A stretch of DNA of 64,000 bases from positions 1 to 64,000 of the forward strand of contig JAKPSI010000087.1 of NCBI GenBank assembly GCA_029555415.1, read 5' to 3'. Shown piece after piece: positions 34,979 through 44,253 of this stretch (its first letter is position 1; the number at the start of each line of letters is the position of its first letter). The position numbers and the translations under genes were made by a program. Under the pieces are notes generated by a model that saw nothing but the letters and a program-made list of their open reading frames with translations, was not told where the DNA came from and searched no databases. This DNA comes from Bacteroidota bacterium. Lineage in GTDB: Bacteria; Bacteroidota; Bacteroidia; Chitinophagales; Chitinophagaceae.

Positions 34979-37134
34979 CTAATTCCTTCTAAAGCGAACA
35001 GGAAAGAATACTGCAATGCCACCATTTTCAGGTATTCAAAACGGCCGGAAGCCCCGCCGTGTCCGGCATTCATGTTCGTGTACATCAACAGCACATTCTT
35101 ATCCGTCTTCATGGCCCGCATCTTCGCCACCCATTTGGCGGGCTCGAAATACTGCACCTGTGAGTCATGCAGACCAGTGGTGACCAGCATATTCGGATAA
35201 TCTTTCTTTTCTACATTGTCCATGGGTGAATAGGATTTCATATAGAAATATTCATCCTTATTGGCAGGGTTACCCCACTCCAGGTATTCTCCCGTAGTGA
35301 GCGGAATACTGGCATCACTCATGGTCGTGATCACATCCACATAGGGTACACCGGCCACCACACCGTGCCAGAGATCGGGGCGCATGTTCGTAACTGCTCC
35401 CATTAACAGACCACCGGCGCTGCCGCCCATGGCATAAATATGTTCTTTGGAAGTGTATTTCTCTTTGATGAGGAATTCAGCGCAGTCAATGAAATCATAG
35501 AAGGTATTCTTCTTATGCATCATCTTGCCATCCTCATACCACTGGCGTCCCATTTCCTGTCCGCCGCGGATATGCGCGATGACATACACGAAGCCACGGT
35601 TCAGCAGACTCAGCTGATTGCGTCCGAATGCAGGATCGGAAGTATAACCATACGATCCGTAGGCGTATAACAAAAGCGGATTGGAGCCATCTTTCACCAG
35701 CCCTTTTTTATAAACGATGGAGACCGGCACTTTCACGCCATCCCTGGCAGTGGCCCAGGCGCGTTCGGTCACATAATCGGCTTTATTGTATCCCCCCACG
35801 ATCTCCTGCTGCTTCTTCAGCACTTTCTCCTTCGTATCCATGTTATAATCATACACAGAACCCGGGGTGATCATGGAAGTATAATTGAACCGCAGGACAT
35901 TGGTGTTGAAATCAGGATTATTGGACAGGGAAGCGAGATAGGCAGGCTCATCAAATGCGATATAATGTTCTGACTTATCTTTCTGGTTGATGATCCTCAC
36001 TTGTACCAATGCATCCTTTCTTTCCGTGATCACCAGATGATTGGCGAAAAGACTGACATTGGCCAGATACACATCCTTACGGTGCGGGATCACTTCCGTC
36101 CAGCTTTCTTTGGAAGTCTTATCCAGCGGGCATTCCATCAGCCTGAAATTCGGCGCATCCAGATTGGTGCGGATATAGAACTTGTCGTTGTAATGATCGA
36201 TATCATAGACCAATCCCATCACCCGGGGCTGGAAGATCTTAAATGCAGCGGCTGGTGTAGCGGCATCCAGGATCTGGAATTCACTTTCCTGTTCACTCAG
36301 CTCGGATGCGATCACGATGAACTTCCGTGATTTCGTTTTCCCCACGCCGATATAATGCCGGTTATCCTTTTCTTCGAACACTTTCACATCAGTTGCAGGA
36401 TCGGTTCCGGCCACATGGCGCCAAACCTGGTATCCCAGCAGCGTCGTAACATCCTTACGGATATAGAATAACGTCTTGTTATCCGCTGCCCAGGCATAAT
36501 TGCCGCCTTCGGTATTGATGATGCTTTCAGGCAGGTATTCACCGGTCTTCAGGTTCTTGATCCGTAAAGTATACAGGCGACGGCTCACCACATCCTCCCC
36601 GATCGCCATCCATTGGTTGTCATCCGTGACCTGCATACCAGTGGCGGCATAATAAGTGGTGCCCACGGCCGCTTTATTGGCGTCATGCAGGATCTCTTCC
36701 GGTGCATCCAGGGATTCTTTCTTCCGGCAGCTAACGGCGTATTGCTTGCCTTCCTCATAGCGGTCGTAATACCAGTACCCGTTATCCTTGTATGGAACGG
36801 AAGCATCATTCTCCTTGATACGGCCTTTCATTTCATCGAACAGTTTATCCCGGAAACCGCGGTAGCCCGACATCATCGTGTCGAGGTACTTGTTCTCCTC
36901 TTCCAGATAGGCTACGGCTTTGGAACTGTCGGCCGTCTTTTTGAAATAGGCGTTCATCCAGTAATAATCATCCACCCGGGTATCGCCATGGGCGGTCATA
37001 CTGAACGGGTGTTTCTCTGCTACGGGTGCCGCAACGCCCTGCGGCCAGTTATATGCTTGTTTTTTCACTTGATCGGAATTGTTACAGGATAAAATAAAAA
37101 AGGTCAGGCTGATGAATAGAAGGATCTGCTTCAT
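34972..37134 (-). CDS. Oligopeptidase B-like S9 peptidase, lipoprotein
   Basis: 720 residues. An N-terminal beta-propeller (about 60-420, including RVDDYYWMNAYF and the YYDRYEEGKQYAV segment) covers a C-terminal alpha/beta-hydrolase domain. The catalytic Ser lies in GGSAGG (about residue 560), Asp in GLHDSQV (about 645) and His in MNAGHGG (about 680). S9A oligopeptidase B enzymes cut short peptides after Arg or Lys. A lipobox-like LSC at residues 15-17 predicts a membrane-anchored periplasmic enzyme. It is a single gene; its stop codon lies in a heptad array. Confidence 0.93.
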   Translation of the reverse strand: MKQILLFISLTFFILSCNNSDQVKKQAYNWPQGVAAPVAEKHPFSMTAHGDTRVDDYYWMNAYFKKTADSSKAVAYLEEENKYLDTMMSGYRGFRDKLFDEMKGRIKENDASVPYKDNGYWYYDRYEEGKQYAVSCRKKESLDAPEEILHDANKAAVGTTYYAATGMQVTDDNQWMAIGEDVVSRRLYTLRIKNLKTGEYLPESIINTEGGNYAWAADNKTLFYIRKDVTTLLGYQVWRHVAGTDPATDVKVFEEKDNRHYIGVGKTKSRKFIVIASELSEQESEFQILDAATPAAAFKIFQPRVMGLVYDIDHYNDKFYIRTNLDAPNFRLMECPLDKTSKESWTEVIPHRKDVYLANVSLFANHLVITERKDALVQVRIINQKDKSEHYIAFDEPAYLASLSNNPDFNTNVLRFNYTSMITPGSVYDYNMDTKEKVLKKQQEIVGGYNKADYVTERAWATARDGVKVPVSIVYKKGLVKDGSNPLLLYAYGSYGYTSDPAFGRNQLSLLNRGFVYVIAHIRGGQEMGRQWYEDGKMMHKKNTFYDFIDCAEFLIKEKYTSKEHIYAMGGSAGGLLMGAVTNMRPDLWHGVVAGVPYVDVITTMSDASIPLTTGEYLEWGNPANKDEYFYMKSYSPMDNVEKKDYPNMLVTTGLHDSQVQYFEPAKWVAKMRAMKTDKNVLLMYTNMNAGHGGASGRFEYLKMVALQYSFLFALEGISE

Positions 37135-37236
37135 TTGGCTGGTTTTTGGTATTCCAATATACGAAGAAGCAGCTAACTATTGCCGGGAAGGCGGGAAGAC
37201 GTATATGACCAGCCCACGCTGAAGATGTTGACGTGG

Positions 37237-37465
37237 GTTAAGCGCGACTTGCAGTCGCGCTTCCCTATTCTTTCGCTTCCAGCGATCAAAATATCAAATG
37301 TTCCAATTGTTCTGCGAAGCCTCCGGGCTTCGCAGGTGAGCGTTAAGCGCGACTTGCAGTCGCGCTTCCCTATTCTATCGCTTCCAGCGATAAAAAATTG
37401 AATGTTACAAAGGTTCTGCGAAGCCTCCGGGCTTCGCAGAAGAGAAGCCTCCGATCTTCGCAGGT
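37237..37465. repeat. 105-base tandem units of three hairpins
   Basis: Units starting at 37237 and 37342 are near-identical. Each holds three perfect hairpins in order: GCGCGACT/AGTCGCGC, TCGCT/AGCGA and CTGCGAAGCC/GGCTTCGCAG. A partial third copy of the last element (AGAAGCCTCCGATCTTCGCAG) follows at about 37443-37463. There is no gene in 37135-37621; the rest is AT-rich with a CCCGGGGG-type tract at 37551-37560. Confidence 0.82.
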
Positions 37466-37568
37466 GAGAAAGTTCGGGAATTGATTGATGAAACCTGCGT
37501 CTGTGCATTTTAAAACGTGCAGGATGCGCTCCCTTTCTCTTCCGGAGAGGGGGCCCGGGGGATGAGGT

Positions 37569-37600
37569 AAAAAAAATGCGGAGATCTTCATCTCCGCATT
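37569..37600 (-). terminator. Terminator of sdhB / sdhCAB operon
   Basis: An 11-base perfect stem (37575-37585 with 37590-37600, loop CTTC) is followed on the minus strand by a run of eight T. It lies 22 bases past the sdhB stop. Confidence 0.88.
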
Positions 37601-37621
37601 ACCTATTCATTCAGTTATATA

Positions 37622-38386
37622 TTATTTGTCGATGGTCAGTCCCGCCACCAGGTATTCATTGTTCAGGCGGGCGATATTGCTCATCTTGATCTCTTTCGGA
37701 CAAACCGCTTCACAGGCACCGGTGTTGGTACAGGAACCGAAACCTTCTTTATCCATCTGCGCGATCATATTGGTAACACGGCTCTTGCGCTCAGGATTTC
37801 CCTGCGGAAGTAAAGCCAGGTGAGAAACCTTGGCAGAAACGAAGAGCATGGCGGATGAATTCTTACAGGCTGCAACGCAGGCACCGCAACCGATACAGGC
37901 CGCAGCAGCAAATGCAGCATCCGCGTTATCCTTCTGGATCGGGGTCGCATTCGCATCCACCGGACTACCGGTATTCACGGAAACATAACCACCGGCCTGG
38001 ATGATACGGTCGAAAGCGGAACGGTCCACCATCAGGTCTTTGATCACCGGGAAGGCATTCGCTCTCCAGGGTTCAATGACGATGGTATCGCCATCTTTGT
38101 AAGCACGCATGTGCAGCTGACAAACCGTGTTCGCATGCCAGGGGCCGTGCGGACGTCCATCAATGTACATGGAGCACATACCGCAGATACCCTCGCGGCA
38201 ATCATGGTCGAACGCGATCGGATCATGTCCTTCGCGGATCATCTGCTCATTCAGCACATCGATCATTTCCAGAAAAGACATCTCCGAAGAAATATCCTTC
38301 ACTTTGAAAGTCTCAAACTTACCCTTCGCATTGCTATTCGCCTGTCTCCAGACCTTCAGCGTCAAATTCATTAAGTAATGTTCCAT
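37622..38386 (-). CDS. sdhB: Succinate dehydrogenase/fumarate reductase iron-sulfur subunit
   Basis: Carries electrons from the flavoprotein to the membrane quinone site. The [2Fe-2S] site is CREGICGMC (about residues 63-71), the [4Fe-4S] site [11 protein letters not shown] (about 160) and the [3Fe-4S] site [12 protein letters not shown] (about 222). The 254-residue length fits. Starts at ATG 38386 or 38371 (MNLTLKVW); the second matches family N-termini better. Last gene of sdhC-sdhA-sdhB. Confidence 0.96.
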   Translation of the reverse strand: MEHYLMNLTLKVWRQANSNAKGKFETFKVKDISSEMSFLEMIDVLNEQMIREGHDPIAFDHDCREGICGMCSMYIDGRPHGPWHANTVCQLHMRAYKDGDTIVIEPWRANAFPVIKDLMVDRSAFDRIIQAGGYVSVNTGSPVDANATPIQKDNADAAFAAAACIGCGACVAACKNSSAMLFVSAKVSHLALLPQGNPERKSRVTNMIAQMDKEGFGSCTNTGACEAVCPKEIKMSNIARLNNEYLVAGLTIDK

Positions 38387-38437
38387 TACGTAATATTTAT
38401 AAAGTTCTTATTTCCGTTTTCCTGCTGCTTTAGTGAA

Positions 38438-38475
38438 TTTCTCAAATTCAAAATTCAGCATTCAAAATTCAAAAT
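38438..38475. repeat. Heptad array between sdhA and sdhB
   Basis: CAAAATT-type words on the plus strand read TTTTGAA in the operon sense. The array begins at the sdhA TAA stop and lies in the 89-base gap inside the operon. Confidence 0.85.
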
Positions 38476-40452
38476 TTACTTGTAGCTTCTTTGCGTCAGC
38501 TTCGCCACCTCAAACGTCAACGCCTCCTTATGTAATTCCCATGCACTCTCTCCTTTGTACTCCCACGCGGATACATAAGCGAAATTGTCGTCATCACGTT
38601 TTGCTTCACCTTCTTCGGTCTGGCTTTCTTCACGGAAGTGACCACCGCAGCTTTCGTTACGGTTCAGTGCGTCCTGACACATCAGTTCTCCGAGTTCAAT
38701 GAAATCCGCTACCCGTCCGGCTTTGTCCAGTTCGGGGTTCATTTCCTCGATCGTACCCGGGATGCGCACATTCGACCAGAATTCTTTCTTCAGCTGCTGG
38801 ATCTCAGCGATCGCTTCTTTCAGCCCCTGTGCGTTACGGGCCATACCGCATTTCTCCCACATGATCTTACCAAGACGTTTGTGGTAGGTTTCAACGGTAG
38901 TATCACCTTTGATGCTCATCAGCTTATTGATACGTTCTGCAACGGCTTTTTCCGTTTGCTCGAACGCTTCGTGTGTGGTCGGGATCGGTTTAGTGGCGAT
39001 ATCATCGGCCAGGTAATTACCGATCGTGTATGGGATCACGAAATAACCATCGGCCAGCCCCTGCATCAGCGCGGAAGCACCGAGTCGGTTCGCACCGTGA
39101 TCGGAGAAGTTGGCTTCACCGAGCGCGTAGAGACCCGGGATATTCGTCATCAGTTCATAATCCACCCAAAGGCCACCCATGGTGTAGTGTACCGCGGGAT
39201 AAATGCGCATCGGGACTTCGTAGGGATTTTCACCTGTGATCTTTTCATACATGTCGAACAGGTTACCGTACTCCTCTTTCACTACCTCTTTACCGAGGCG
39301 GATCAGGGTTTCGGTATCCGGATTTTCGATGCCGTGTTTATTGGCTTCAGCCTTACCGTATTTATTGATCAGGTTGAATTTGAAGTCGAGGTATACCGCC
39401 TGTTTGGTGGTACCAACGCCATAACCCGCGTCACAACGCTCTTTCGCGGCACGGGAGGCCACGTCGCGCGGAACGAGGTTACCGAATGCTGGATATCTTC
39501 TTTCGAGATAATAATCGCGTTCTTCCTCAGGGATATCATTCGCTTTACGCGGATCGTCTTTTTGTTTGGGCACCCAGATACGACCATCATTCCGGAGCGA
39601 TTCTGACATCAGCGTCAGCTTGCTCTGGTGATCACCGGTAACAGGGATACAAGTGGGGTGGATCTGAGTGAAGCAGGGGTTACCGAAGTAAGCGCCTTTT
39701 TTGTGTGCTTTCCAGATAGCGGTCACGTTACTGCCCATGGCGTTCGTACTGAGGTAGAATACGTTTCCGTAACCACCGGTACAAAGCAATACGGCATGAC
39801 CGAAATGGCGTTCGAGTTTACCGGTCACCAGATCACGCGCGATGATACCACGCGCTTTACCATCCACCATTACCACATCCAGCATTTCATGGCGGGTGTA
39901 CTGATGTACATTACCGAGGGCTACCTGGCGTTCAAGGGCCTGGTAAGCGCCGATCAGCAGCTGCTGACCTGTTTGGCCTGCAGCGTAGAAAGTCCGTTTT
40001 ACCTGCGTACCACCGAAAGAACGGTTATTGAGCAGGCCACCATATTCACGGGCGAAGGGAACACCTTGTGCCACGCACTGGTCGATGATATTGACACTGA
40101 CCTCAGCCAGACGATGTACATTGGCTTCGCGGGCGCGGTAGTCGCCTCCTTTGATCGTATCATAGAAAAGACGGAAAACAGAGTCTCCGTCGTTCTGGTA
40201 ATTCTTAGCTGCGTTGATACCACCCTGTGCGGCGATGGAGTGCGCGCGGCGGGGAGAATCCTGGAAGCAGAAAGCTTTCACTTTATAGCCCAGTTCTCCG
40301 AGAGAAGCGGCAGCAGAGGCACCGGCAAGACCCGTACCTACTACGATCACTTCCAGTTTGCGTTTGTTCGCGGGATTGACCAGCTTACAATGGCCTTTAT
40401 AGTCCACCCATTTCTGATCTAAGGCCCCGGCCGGAATTTTTGAATTCAACAT
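38476..40452 (-). CDS. sdhA: Succinate dehydrogenase/fumarate reductase flavoprotein subunit
   Basis: Oxidises succinate to fumarate with covalent FAD (or the reverse). The FAD-binding motif [19 protein letters not shown] is at about residues 36-54, and the flavin-linking His lies in [15 protein letters not shown] (about 68-82). The substrate region HPTCIP and the [12 protein letters not shown] segment follow. The 658-residue length matches the Bacteroidota/Wolinella-like B-type enzyme. Middle gene of the operon. Confidence 0.96.
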   Translation of the reverse strand: MLNSKIPAGALDQKWVDYKGHCKLVNPANKRKLEVIVVGTGLAGASAAASLGELGYKVKAFCFQDSPRRAHSIAAQGGINAAKNYQNDGDSVFRLFYDTIKGGDYRAREANVHRLAEVSVNIIDQCVAQGVPFAREYGGLLNNRSFGGTQVKRTFYAAGQTGQQLLIGAYQALERQVALGNVHQYTRHEMLDVVMVDGKARGIIARDLVTGKLERHFGHAVLLCTGGYGNVFYLSTNAMGSNVTAIWKAHKKGAYFGNPCFTQIHPTCIPVTGDHQSKLTLMSESLRNDGRIWVPKQKDDPRKANDIPEEERDYYLERRYPAFGNLVPRDVASRAAKERCDAGYGVGTTKQAVYLDFKFNLINKYGKAEANKHGIENPDTETLIRLGKEVVKEEYGNLFDMYEKITGENPYEVPMRIYPAVHYTMGGLWVDYELMTNIPGLYALGEANFSDHGANRLGASALMQGLADGYFVIPYTIGNYLADDIATKPIPTTHEAFEQTEKAVAERINKLMSIKGDTTVETYHKRLGKIMWEKCGMARNAQGLKEAIAEIQQLKKEFWSNVRIPGTIEEMNPELDKAGRVADFIELGELMCQDALNRNESCGGHFREESQTEEGEAKRDDDNFAYVSAWEYKGESAWELHKEALTFEVAKLTQRSYK

Positions 40453-40497
40453 AACCTTGTTATGATTTTTCGCTAATAATATTTTATCTATTCCCTC

Positions 40498-40555
40498 TCA
40501 CCATTATCCATTATCCATTTTCAATTATCCATTATCCATTATCCACTATCCACTT
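40498..40555. repeat. Heptad array between sdhC and sdhA
   Basis: CCATTAT/CAATTAT words on the plus strand (GGATAAT in the operon sense) start directly at the sdhC stop codon and fill half of the 103-base gap. Confidence 0.87.
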
Positions 40556-41245
40556 TTAGTGTGCCCACCCCATATACAAACTCACCGGCATCATGGCAAA
40601 AGCCAGGGAGACGATCAGGGCATAAACGAATCCGATCGTTTTGATCGGCTGGATATAACGGTTGTTGCTGACGCCCAGTGTGCGGAATGCACTCTGGAAA
40701 CCATGCAGCAGGTGCCAGAAAAGGGAGAAGCAGGCCACTACATATACAATGACCACCCAGAGTTCACTGAATGTGATCTGCATCAGGGCGAACATATTGT
40801 GCATTTCCACACCGTTCACCTGTGTTTGTTCCACGCCTGTGAAGCGGGATGGGATCCAGAAATGATACCAGTGCAGGATGAAGAACAATAACAGGATGGT
40901 TCCAAGCAGACCCATGCTGCGGCTGTACCATTTACTGCCACGGTTACCGAGTTGTTTATCGTAGCCAACGGAACGTTTGCTGCGGTTGCTGAACTCCAGT
41001 ACATAGCCCTGGATGATGTGGATGAAGATGCCGGCGAAAAGGCCGATCTCTACCACACGGATCACGATCATGGCGCCCATGAAGTGAGCGGCTTTGTTGA
41101 ACATATCGCCGCCGTCATTCGCCCAGATACAGGCATTGACTCCGGCATGAACTACCAGGAAAGTGATGAGGAATAAACCCGTCAGACCCATTACCAGTTT
41201 CCGGCCGACTGAAGAAGTGAAGACATCAGACCATTTCATAAGCAA
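40556..41245 (-). CDS. sdhC: Succinate dehydrogenase cytochrome b subunit (type B)
   Basis: A 229-residue membrane anchor with five hydrophobic segments (GLTGLFLITFLVVHAGVNA, MIVIRVVEIGLFAGIFIHI, LLGTILLLFFILHWYHF, SELWVVIVYVVACFSLFWHLLHG, TIGFVYALIVSLAFAMM). Histidines in these segments (HAGVNA, HIIQG, HWYHF, HLLHG) can bind the two haems of type B enzymes, which reduce or oxidise menaquinone. First gene of the operon, with a consensus promoter 27 bases upstream. Confidence 0.94.
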   Translation of the reverse strand: MLMKWSDVFTSSVGRKLVMGLTGLFLITFLVVHAGVNACIWANDGGDMFNKAAHFMGAMIVIRVVEIGLFAGIFIHIIQGYVLEFSNRSKRSVGYDKQLGNRGSKWYSRSMGLLGTILLLFFILHWYHFWIPSRFTGVEQTQVNGVEMHNMFALMQITFSELWVVIVYVVACFSLFWHLLHGFQSAFRTLGVSNNRYIQPIKTIGFVYALIVSLAFAMMPVSLYMGWAH

Positions 41246-41271
41246 TACTTGGGGTTGTTGTCAAATTTTTG

Positions 41272-41305
41272 CAAAAATACTGACCCGGCGTCAAAAACAG
41301 GCAAA
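41272..41305 (-). promoter_or_regulatory. Promoter of the sdhCAB operon
   Basis: On the minus strand TTTG (41305-41302) and TATTTTTG (41279-41272) are 22 bases apart, matching the Bacteroidota -33/-7 pattern, with GCA following the -7 box. Confidence 0.68.
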
Positions 41306-41338
41306 AGATTTAAGGCCATAAGGCTATTCCCGCAGCAC

Positions 41339-41905
41339 CTAATTGTTGAGCCGGTTGGATATTTCTCCGTCGATCTTCTTGAACAAATGAAAGGGCTTAT
41401 ACGTACGCCAGTTATCGATCTCCATCAGTTCCACAAAGCGATTCAGGCGCGCGTGACGGAAATCATACTGGGTCTGTTCAGGCATATTCAGGCATACGGC
41501 CCAGCCATTCTCCTCGGCCAGTTCATCGTATAATTCCTCATAATAATCCCTGCCGTCGCTATGGAAATTCAGCACATTCTCCCCGATCAGGATGAACTTA
41601 TGGATCCCTTCCCACATGAATTTCTCCAGCACTTCACGCTTGAGTTCCATGATATCATTCTCTACCGCGTCATTCCACTCTCCGATCATTTCAATAATGG
41701 CATATTTTTCTTCATAGTCGGCCATCAGTACTTTCAGGTAAAGGGTGCGACTGCCGAAATCATCCCATTGCGGATGGATATAATAATTGTAGACGGTCTG
41801 TGAAAATTCGAATTCAGAATACTCACGCCCGAAGAACGGCGAGCGCTGATCTTCTTCGCTGGTATAAATATGGCGCCAGTTAAAAAAGGGTTCGATGGTA
41901 TGCAT
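41339..41905 (-). CDS. Conserved hypothetical protein
   Basis: 188 residues, soluble, acidic and rich in aromatic residues (HTIEPFFNWRHIYTSEED, FSQTVYNYYIHPQWDDFGS, NFHSDGRDYYEELYDELAEENGW). No signal peptide or membrane segment. It begins 19 bases after the thrC stop on the same strand, so it is probably the last gene of the threonine operon. I do not recognise a characterised family. Confidence 0.75.
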   Translation of the reverse strand: MHTIEPFFNWRHIYTSEEDQRSPFFGREYSEFEFSQTVYNYYIHPQWDDFGSRTLYLKVLMADYEEKYAIIEMIGEWNDAVENDIMELKREVLEKFMWEGIHKFILIGENVLNFHSDGRDYYEELYDELAEENGWAVCLNMPEQTQYDFRHARLNRFVELMEIDNWRTYKPFHLFKKIDGEISNRLNN

Positions 41906-41924
41906 AAGAATGACTACTGCAAAT

Positions 41925-43220
41925 TTAAGACAGCAGGTATTCTTTCAGGCGGGAATAATCCGCGGCCATCCGTATACTTTTCTTTTTCAGACTGAACAAA
42001 TGAGATAACATGGCGGGAACCGGAATGGAGTGCCCGATCTCAGATTCCACGGCCTCCGGGAATTTGACCGGATGCGCAGTTTCCAGGAAGATGCCCCGGT
42101 CGTCAGGATGATTAGCCAGATATCGTTGCAGTGCCAGATAAGCCACGGCCCCGTGCGGATCGAGCATATAATGATGTTCCTGATAAACGGAACGGATCGT
42201 ACTCCGTGTTTCAGCATCGCTGATGCTGACCGAAGATAGTTTTGATGTCAGTGCCGGGAATTCATGTTTGAAGATCTCCAGGATCCTGACGAAATTGGAG
42301 GGATCCGCCACATCCATGGCATTTGAAATGGTGGGAACCGCCTGCAGTACCGGCATTTGACCCGTTTGCAGGTATTGGGTCACCGTATCATTGGCATTGC
42401 AGGCTGCGATGAAATGAGGAACCGGCAGACCGGATGCATGGGCCAGGATACCGGCACAGATGTTGCCGAAATTTCCGCTGGGCACACAGATCACCGGATC
42501 GGGTCCCGCTTCCACACATTGTTTATAGGCAAAGAAATAATAGAACTGCTGCGGCAACCAGCGGGCTACATTGATCGAATTGGCCGAGGTCAGGAATCTC
42601 TGACCACTCAATTCAGCATCTTTGAATGCTTTCTTCACCATTTGCTGGCAATCATCGAAAGTGCCTGCAATTTCCAGCGCGGTGATATTTTTTCCGAGTG
42701 TGGTCAGTTGTTTTTCCTGCACCGGACTTACTTTCCCGGACGGATAAAGTATGACCACTTCCACGCCCGGCACATCATAGAATCCATGTGCCACTGCGCC
42801 GCCGGTATCACCGGATGTGGCCACGAGTACGGTCACTTTGCGCGTTTCGTCTTTGAGAAAATAACCCAGGCAACGGCTCATGAACCGCGCGCCGATATCT
42901 TTGAATGCCAGTGTGGGCCCGTGGAATAATTCCAGTGAAGCCATGCGTTCATTCACTTTCACCAGCGGGATCTCAAAATCCACCGTCTCTTTCACGATCT
43001 GCCTCAGCACCGCTTCCGGTATATCTTCCCCCACATACGGCGCGATCACCCGGTACGCGATCTCCTCATTCGAATAGTTACGGATATTGCCGATCAGCTC
43101 CGGATCCACCACCGGTATGCGTTCCGGAAAATACAATCCCCCATCAGGGGCCTGGCCGTTGATCGTTGCTTCTTTAAAACTAACAGCAGGCGATGTTTTA
43201 TTTGTACTGTAGAAGAGCAT
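41925..43220 (-). CDS. thrC: Threonine synthase
   Basis: A PLP enzyme converting O-phosphohomoserine to threonine, the last step of the pathway. The PLP lysine lies in GPTLAFKDIGARFM (about residue 110). The phosphate-binding TSGDTGGAVAHGF and VCVPSGNFGNICAG motifs are intact. The 431-residue length fits the E. coli-like subclass. It follows thrB by 105 bases holding two heptad arrays; the one before its start is in the stop-free orientation. Confidence 0.96.
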   Translation of the reverse strand: MLFYSTNKTSPAVSFKEATINGQAPDGGLYFPERIPVVDPELIGNIRNYSNEEIAYRVIAPYVGEDIPEAVLRQIVKETVDFEIPLVKVNERMASLELFHGPTLAFKDIGARFMSRCLGYFLKDETRKVTVLVATSGDTGGAVAHGFYDVPGVEVVILYPSGKVSPVQEKQLTTLGKNITALEIAGTFDDCQQMVKKAFKDAELSGQRFLTSANSINVARWLPQQFYYFFAYKQCVEAGPDPVICVPSGNFGNICAGILAHASGLPVPHFIAACNANDTVTQYLQTGQMPVLQAVPTISNAMDVADPSNFVRILEIFKHEFPALTSKLSSVSISDAETRSTIRSVYQEHHYMLDPHGAVAYLALQRYLANHPDDRGIFLETAHPVKFPEAVESEIGHSIPVPAMLSHLFSLKKKSIRMAADYSRLKEYLLS

Positions 43221-43227
43221 CGAAATG

Positions 43228-43340
43228 TTGAGATTTGAATTATGAATTTTGAATTGGGGTAGCTCGTTACAAATTGCAGTTTTGCCTGCGTAGCCGGCTG
43301 TTTACTACCGACTAAAGACTATTGACTATTGACTAACTAC
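43228..43340. repeat. Two heptad arrays between thrB and thrC
   Basis: TTTTGAA words (43228-43256, plus strand) read CAAAATT before the thrC start. GACTATT words (43303-43340) read AATAGTC after thrB and extend into thrB itself: its last residues VVSQ and the TAG stop are written in heptad words. Confidence 0.87.
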
Positions 43341-44252
43341 TGCCTTCACTCCTTCCTTATTAATAGTTGTCACATACGTATGAAACTCGATCCCGATCCT
43401 TGTGTACACCTCTTTCATCACTTTCTCTACTTCCAGCGCAGTGTTCCGGTCTTTACTCAGCATGAACACCGACGGGCCGGAACCGGAAATACCACCCCCA
43501 AGCGCACCCGCTTCTTTGCATCCTTTCTTTACCTCATCGAAACCGGGGATCAAAAGGCTGCGCAAAGGTTCAATGATCACATCTTCCAGCGAACGGCCGA
43601 TCAGGTCATAGTCGCCTTTAATGAAACCCGTGACCAGTCCTGCGATATTACCCCATTGTTTGATCGCATCTTTAAGATAGATCTTTTCCCGGAGGATCTG
43701 CCGCGCATCGGATGTCCGTACTTCGATCTGCGGATGCACCACCGTTACATGCAGATCGGGTGCATCCACACGAACGATATCCAGCGGATGGATACACCGG
43801 ATCAGACTAACGCCACCGAGGATGCAAGGCGCGATATTATCCGCGTGCTTCACGCCCGATGCAAGCTTCTCCCCGTTCATCGCGAACTGTACCAGTTCAT
43901 CAGTGCTGAATGCACTATCCAGTAATAAACCCGCTCCCACCGCAGCTCCTGCCGCACTGGCCGCACTGGATCCGATCCCGCTGCCGGGTTTGATATGTTT
44001 TTCGATCGTGACTTCGAATCCGAATTTATTACCCGTCTTTTCCAGGATGGATAACAATACCACACCCGCCACATTCTTTTCAGGTTCTGTAGGCAGGTTG
44101 TACTGATCACGGTTGATGATCCGGACGACAGGCTCGTCGATCAGGGTCAGTTCCATGATATCATTCGGTTCATTGAGGGCAAGACCCAGGATATCGAATC
44201 CGCAGACCAGATTGGCGACCGTTCCCGGTGCGTGTACCGTTACTTTTTTCAT
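43326..44252 (-). CDS. thrB: Homoserine kinase
   Basis: A GHMP kinase that phosphorylates homoserine with ATP. The ATP-binding motif PGSGIGSSAASAAGAA is at about residues 88-103, and the C-terminal GGGISGSGPSVFML glycine-rich motif is present. The start is the ATG at 44252 (MKKVTVHAPGTVANL), one base after the thrA stop; the open frame extends 14 codons up into thrA. At 308 residues it is normal for the family. Confidence 0.96.
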   Translation of the reverse strand: MKKVTVHAPGTVANLVCGFDILGLALNEPNDIMELTLIDEPVVRIINRDQYNLPTEPEKNVAGVVLLSILEKTGNKFGFEVTIEKHIKPGSGIGSSAASAAGAAVGAGLLLDSAFSTDELVQFAMNGEKLASGVKHADNIAPCILGGVSLIRCIHPLDIVRVDAPDLHVTVVHPQIEVRTSDARQILREKIYLKDAIKQWGNIAGLVTGFIKGDYDLIGRSLEDVIIEPLRSLLIPGFDEVKKGCKEAGALGGGISGSGPSVFMLSKDRNTALEVEKVMKEVYTRIGIEFHTYVTTINKEGVKAVVSQ

Positions 44253-44253
44253 G

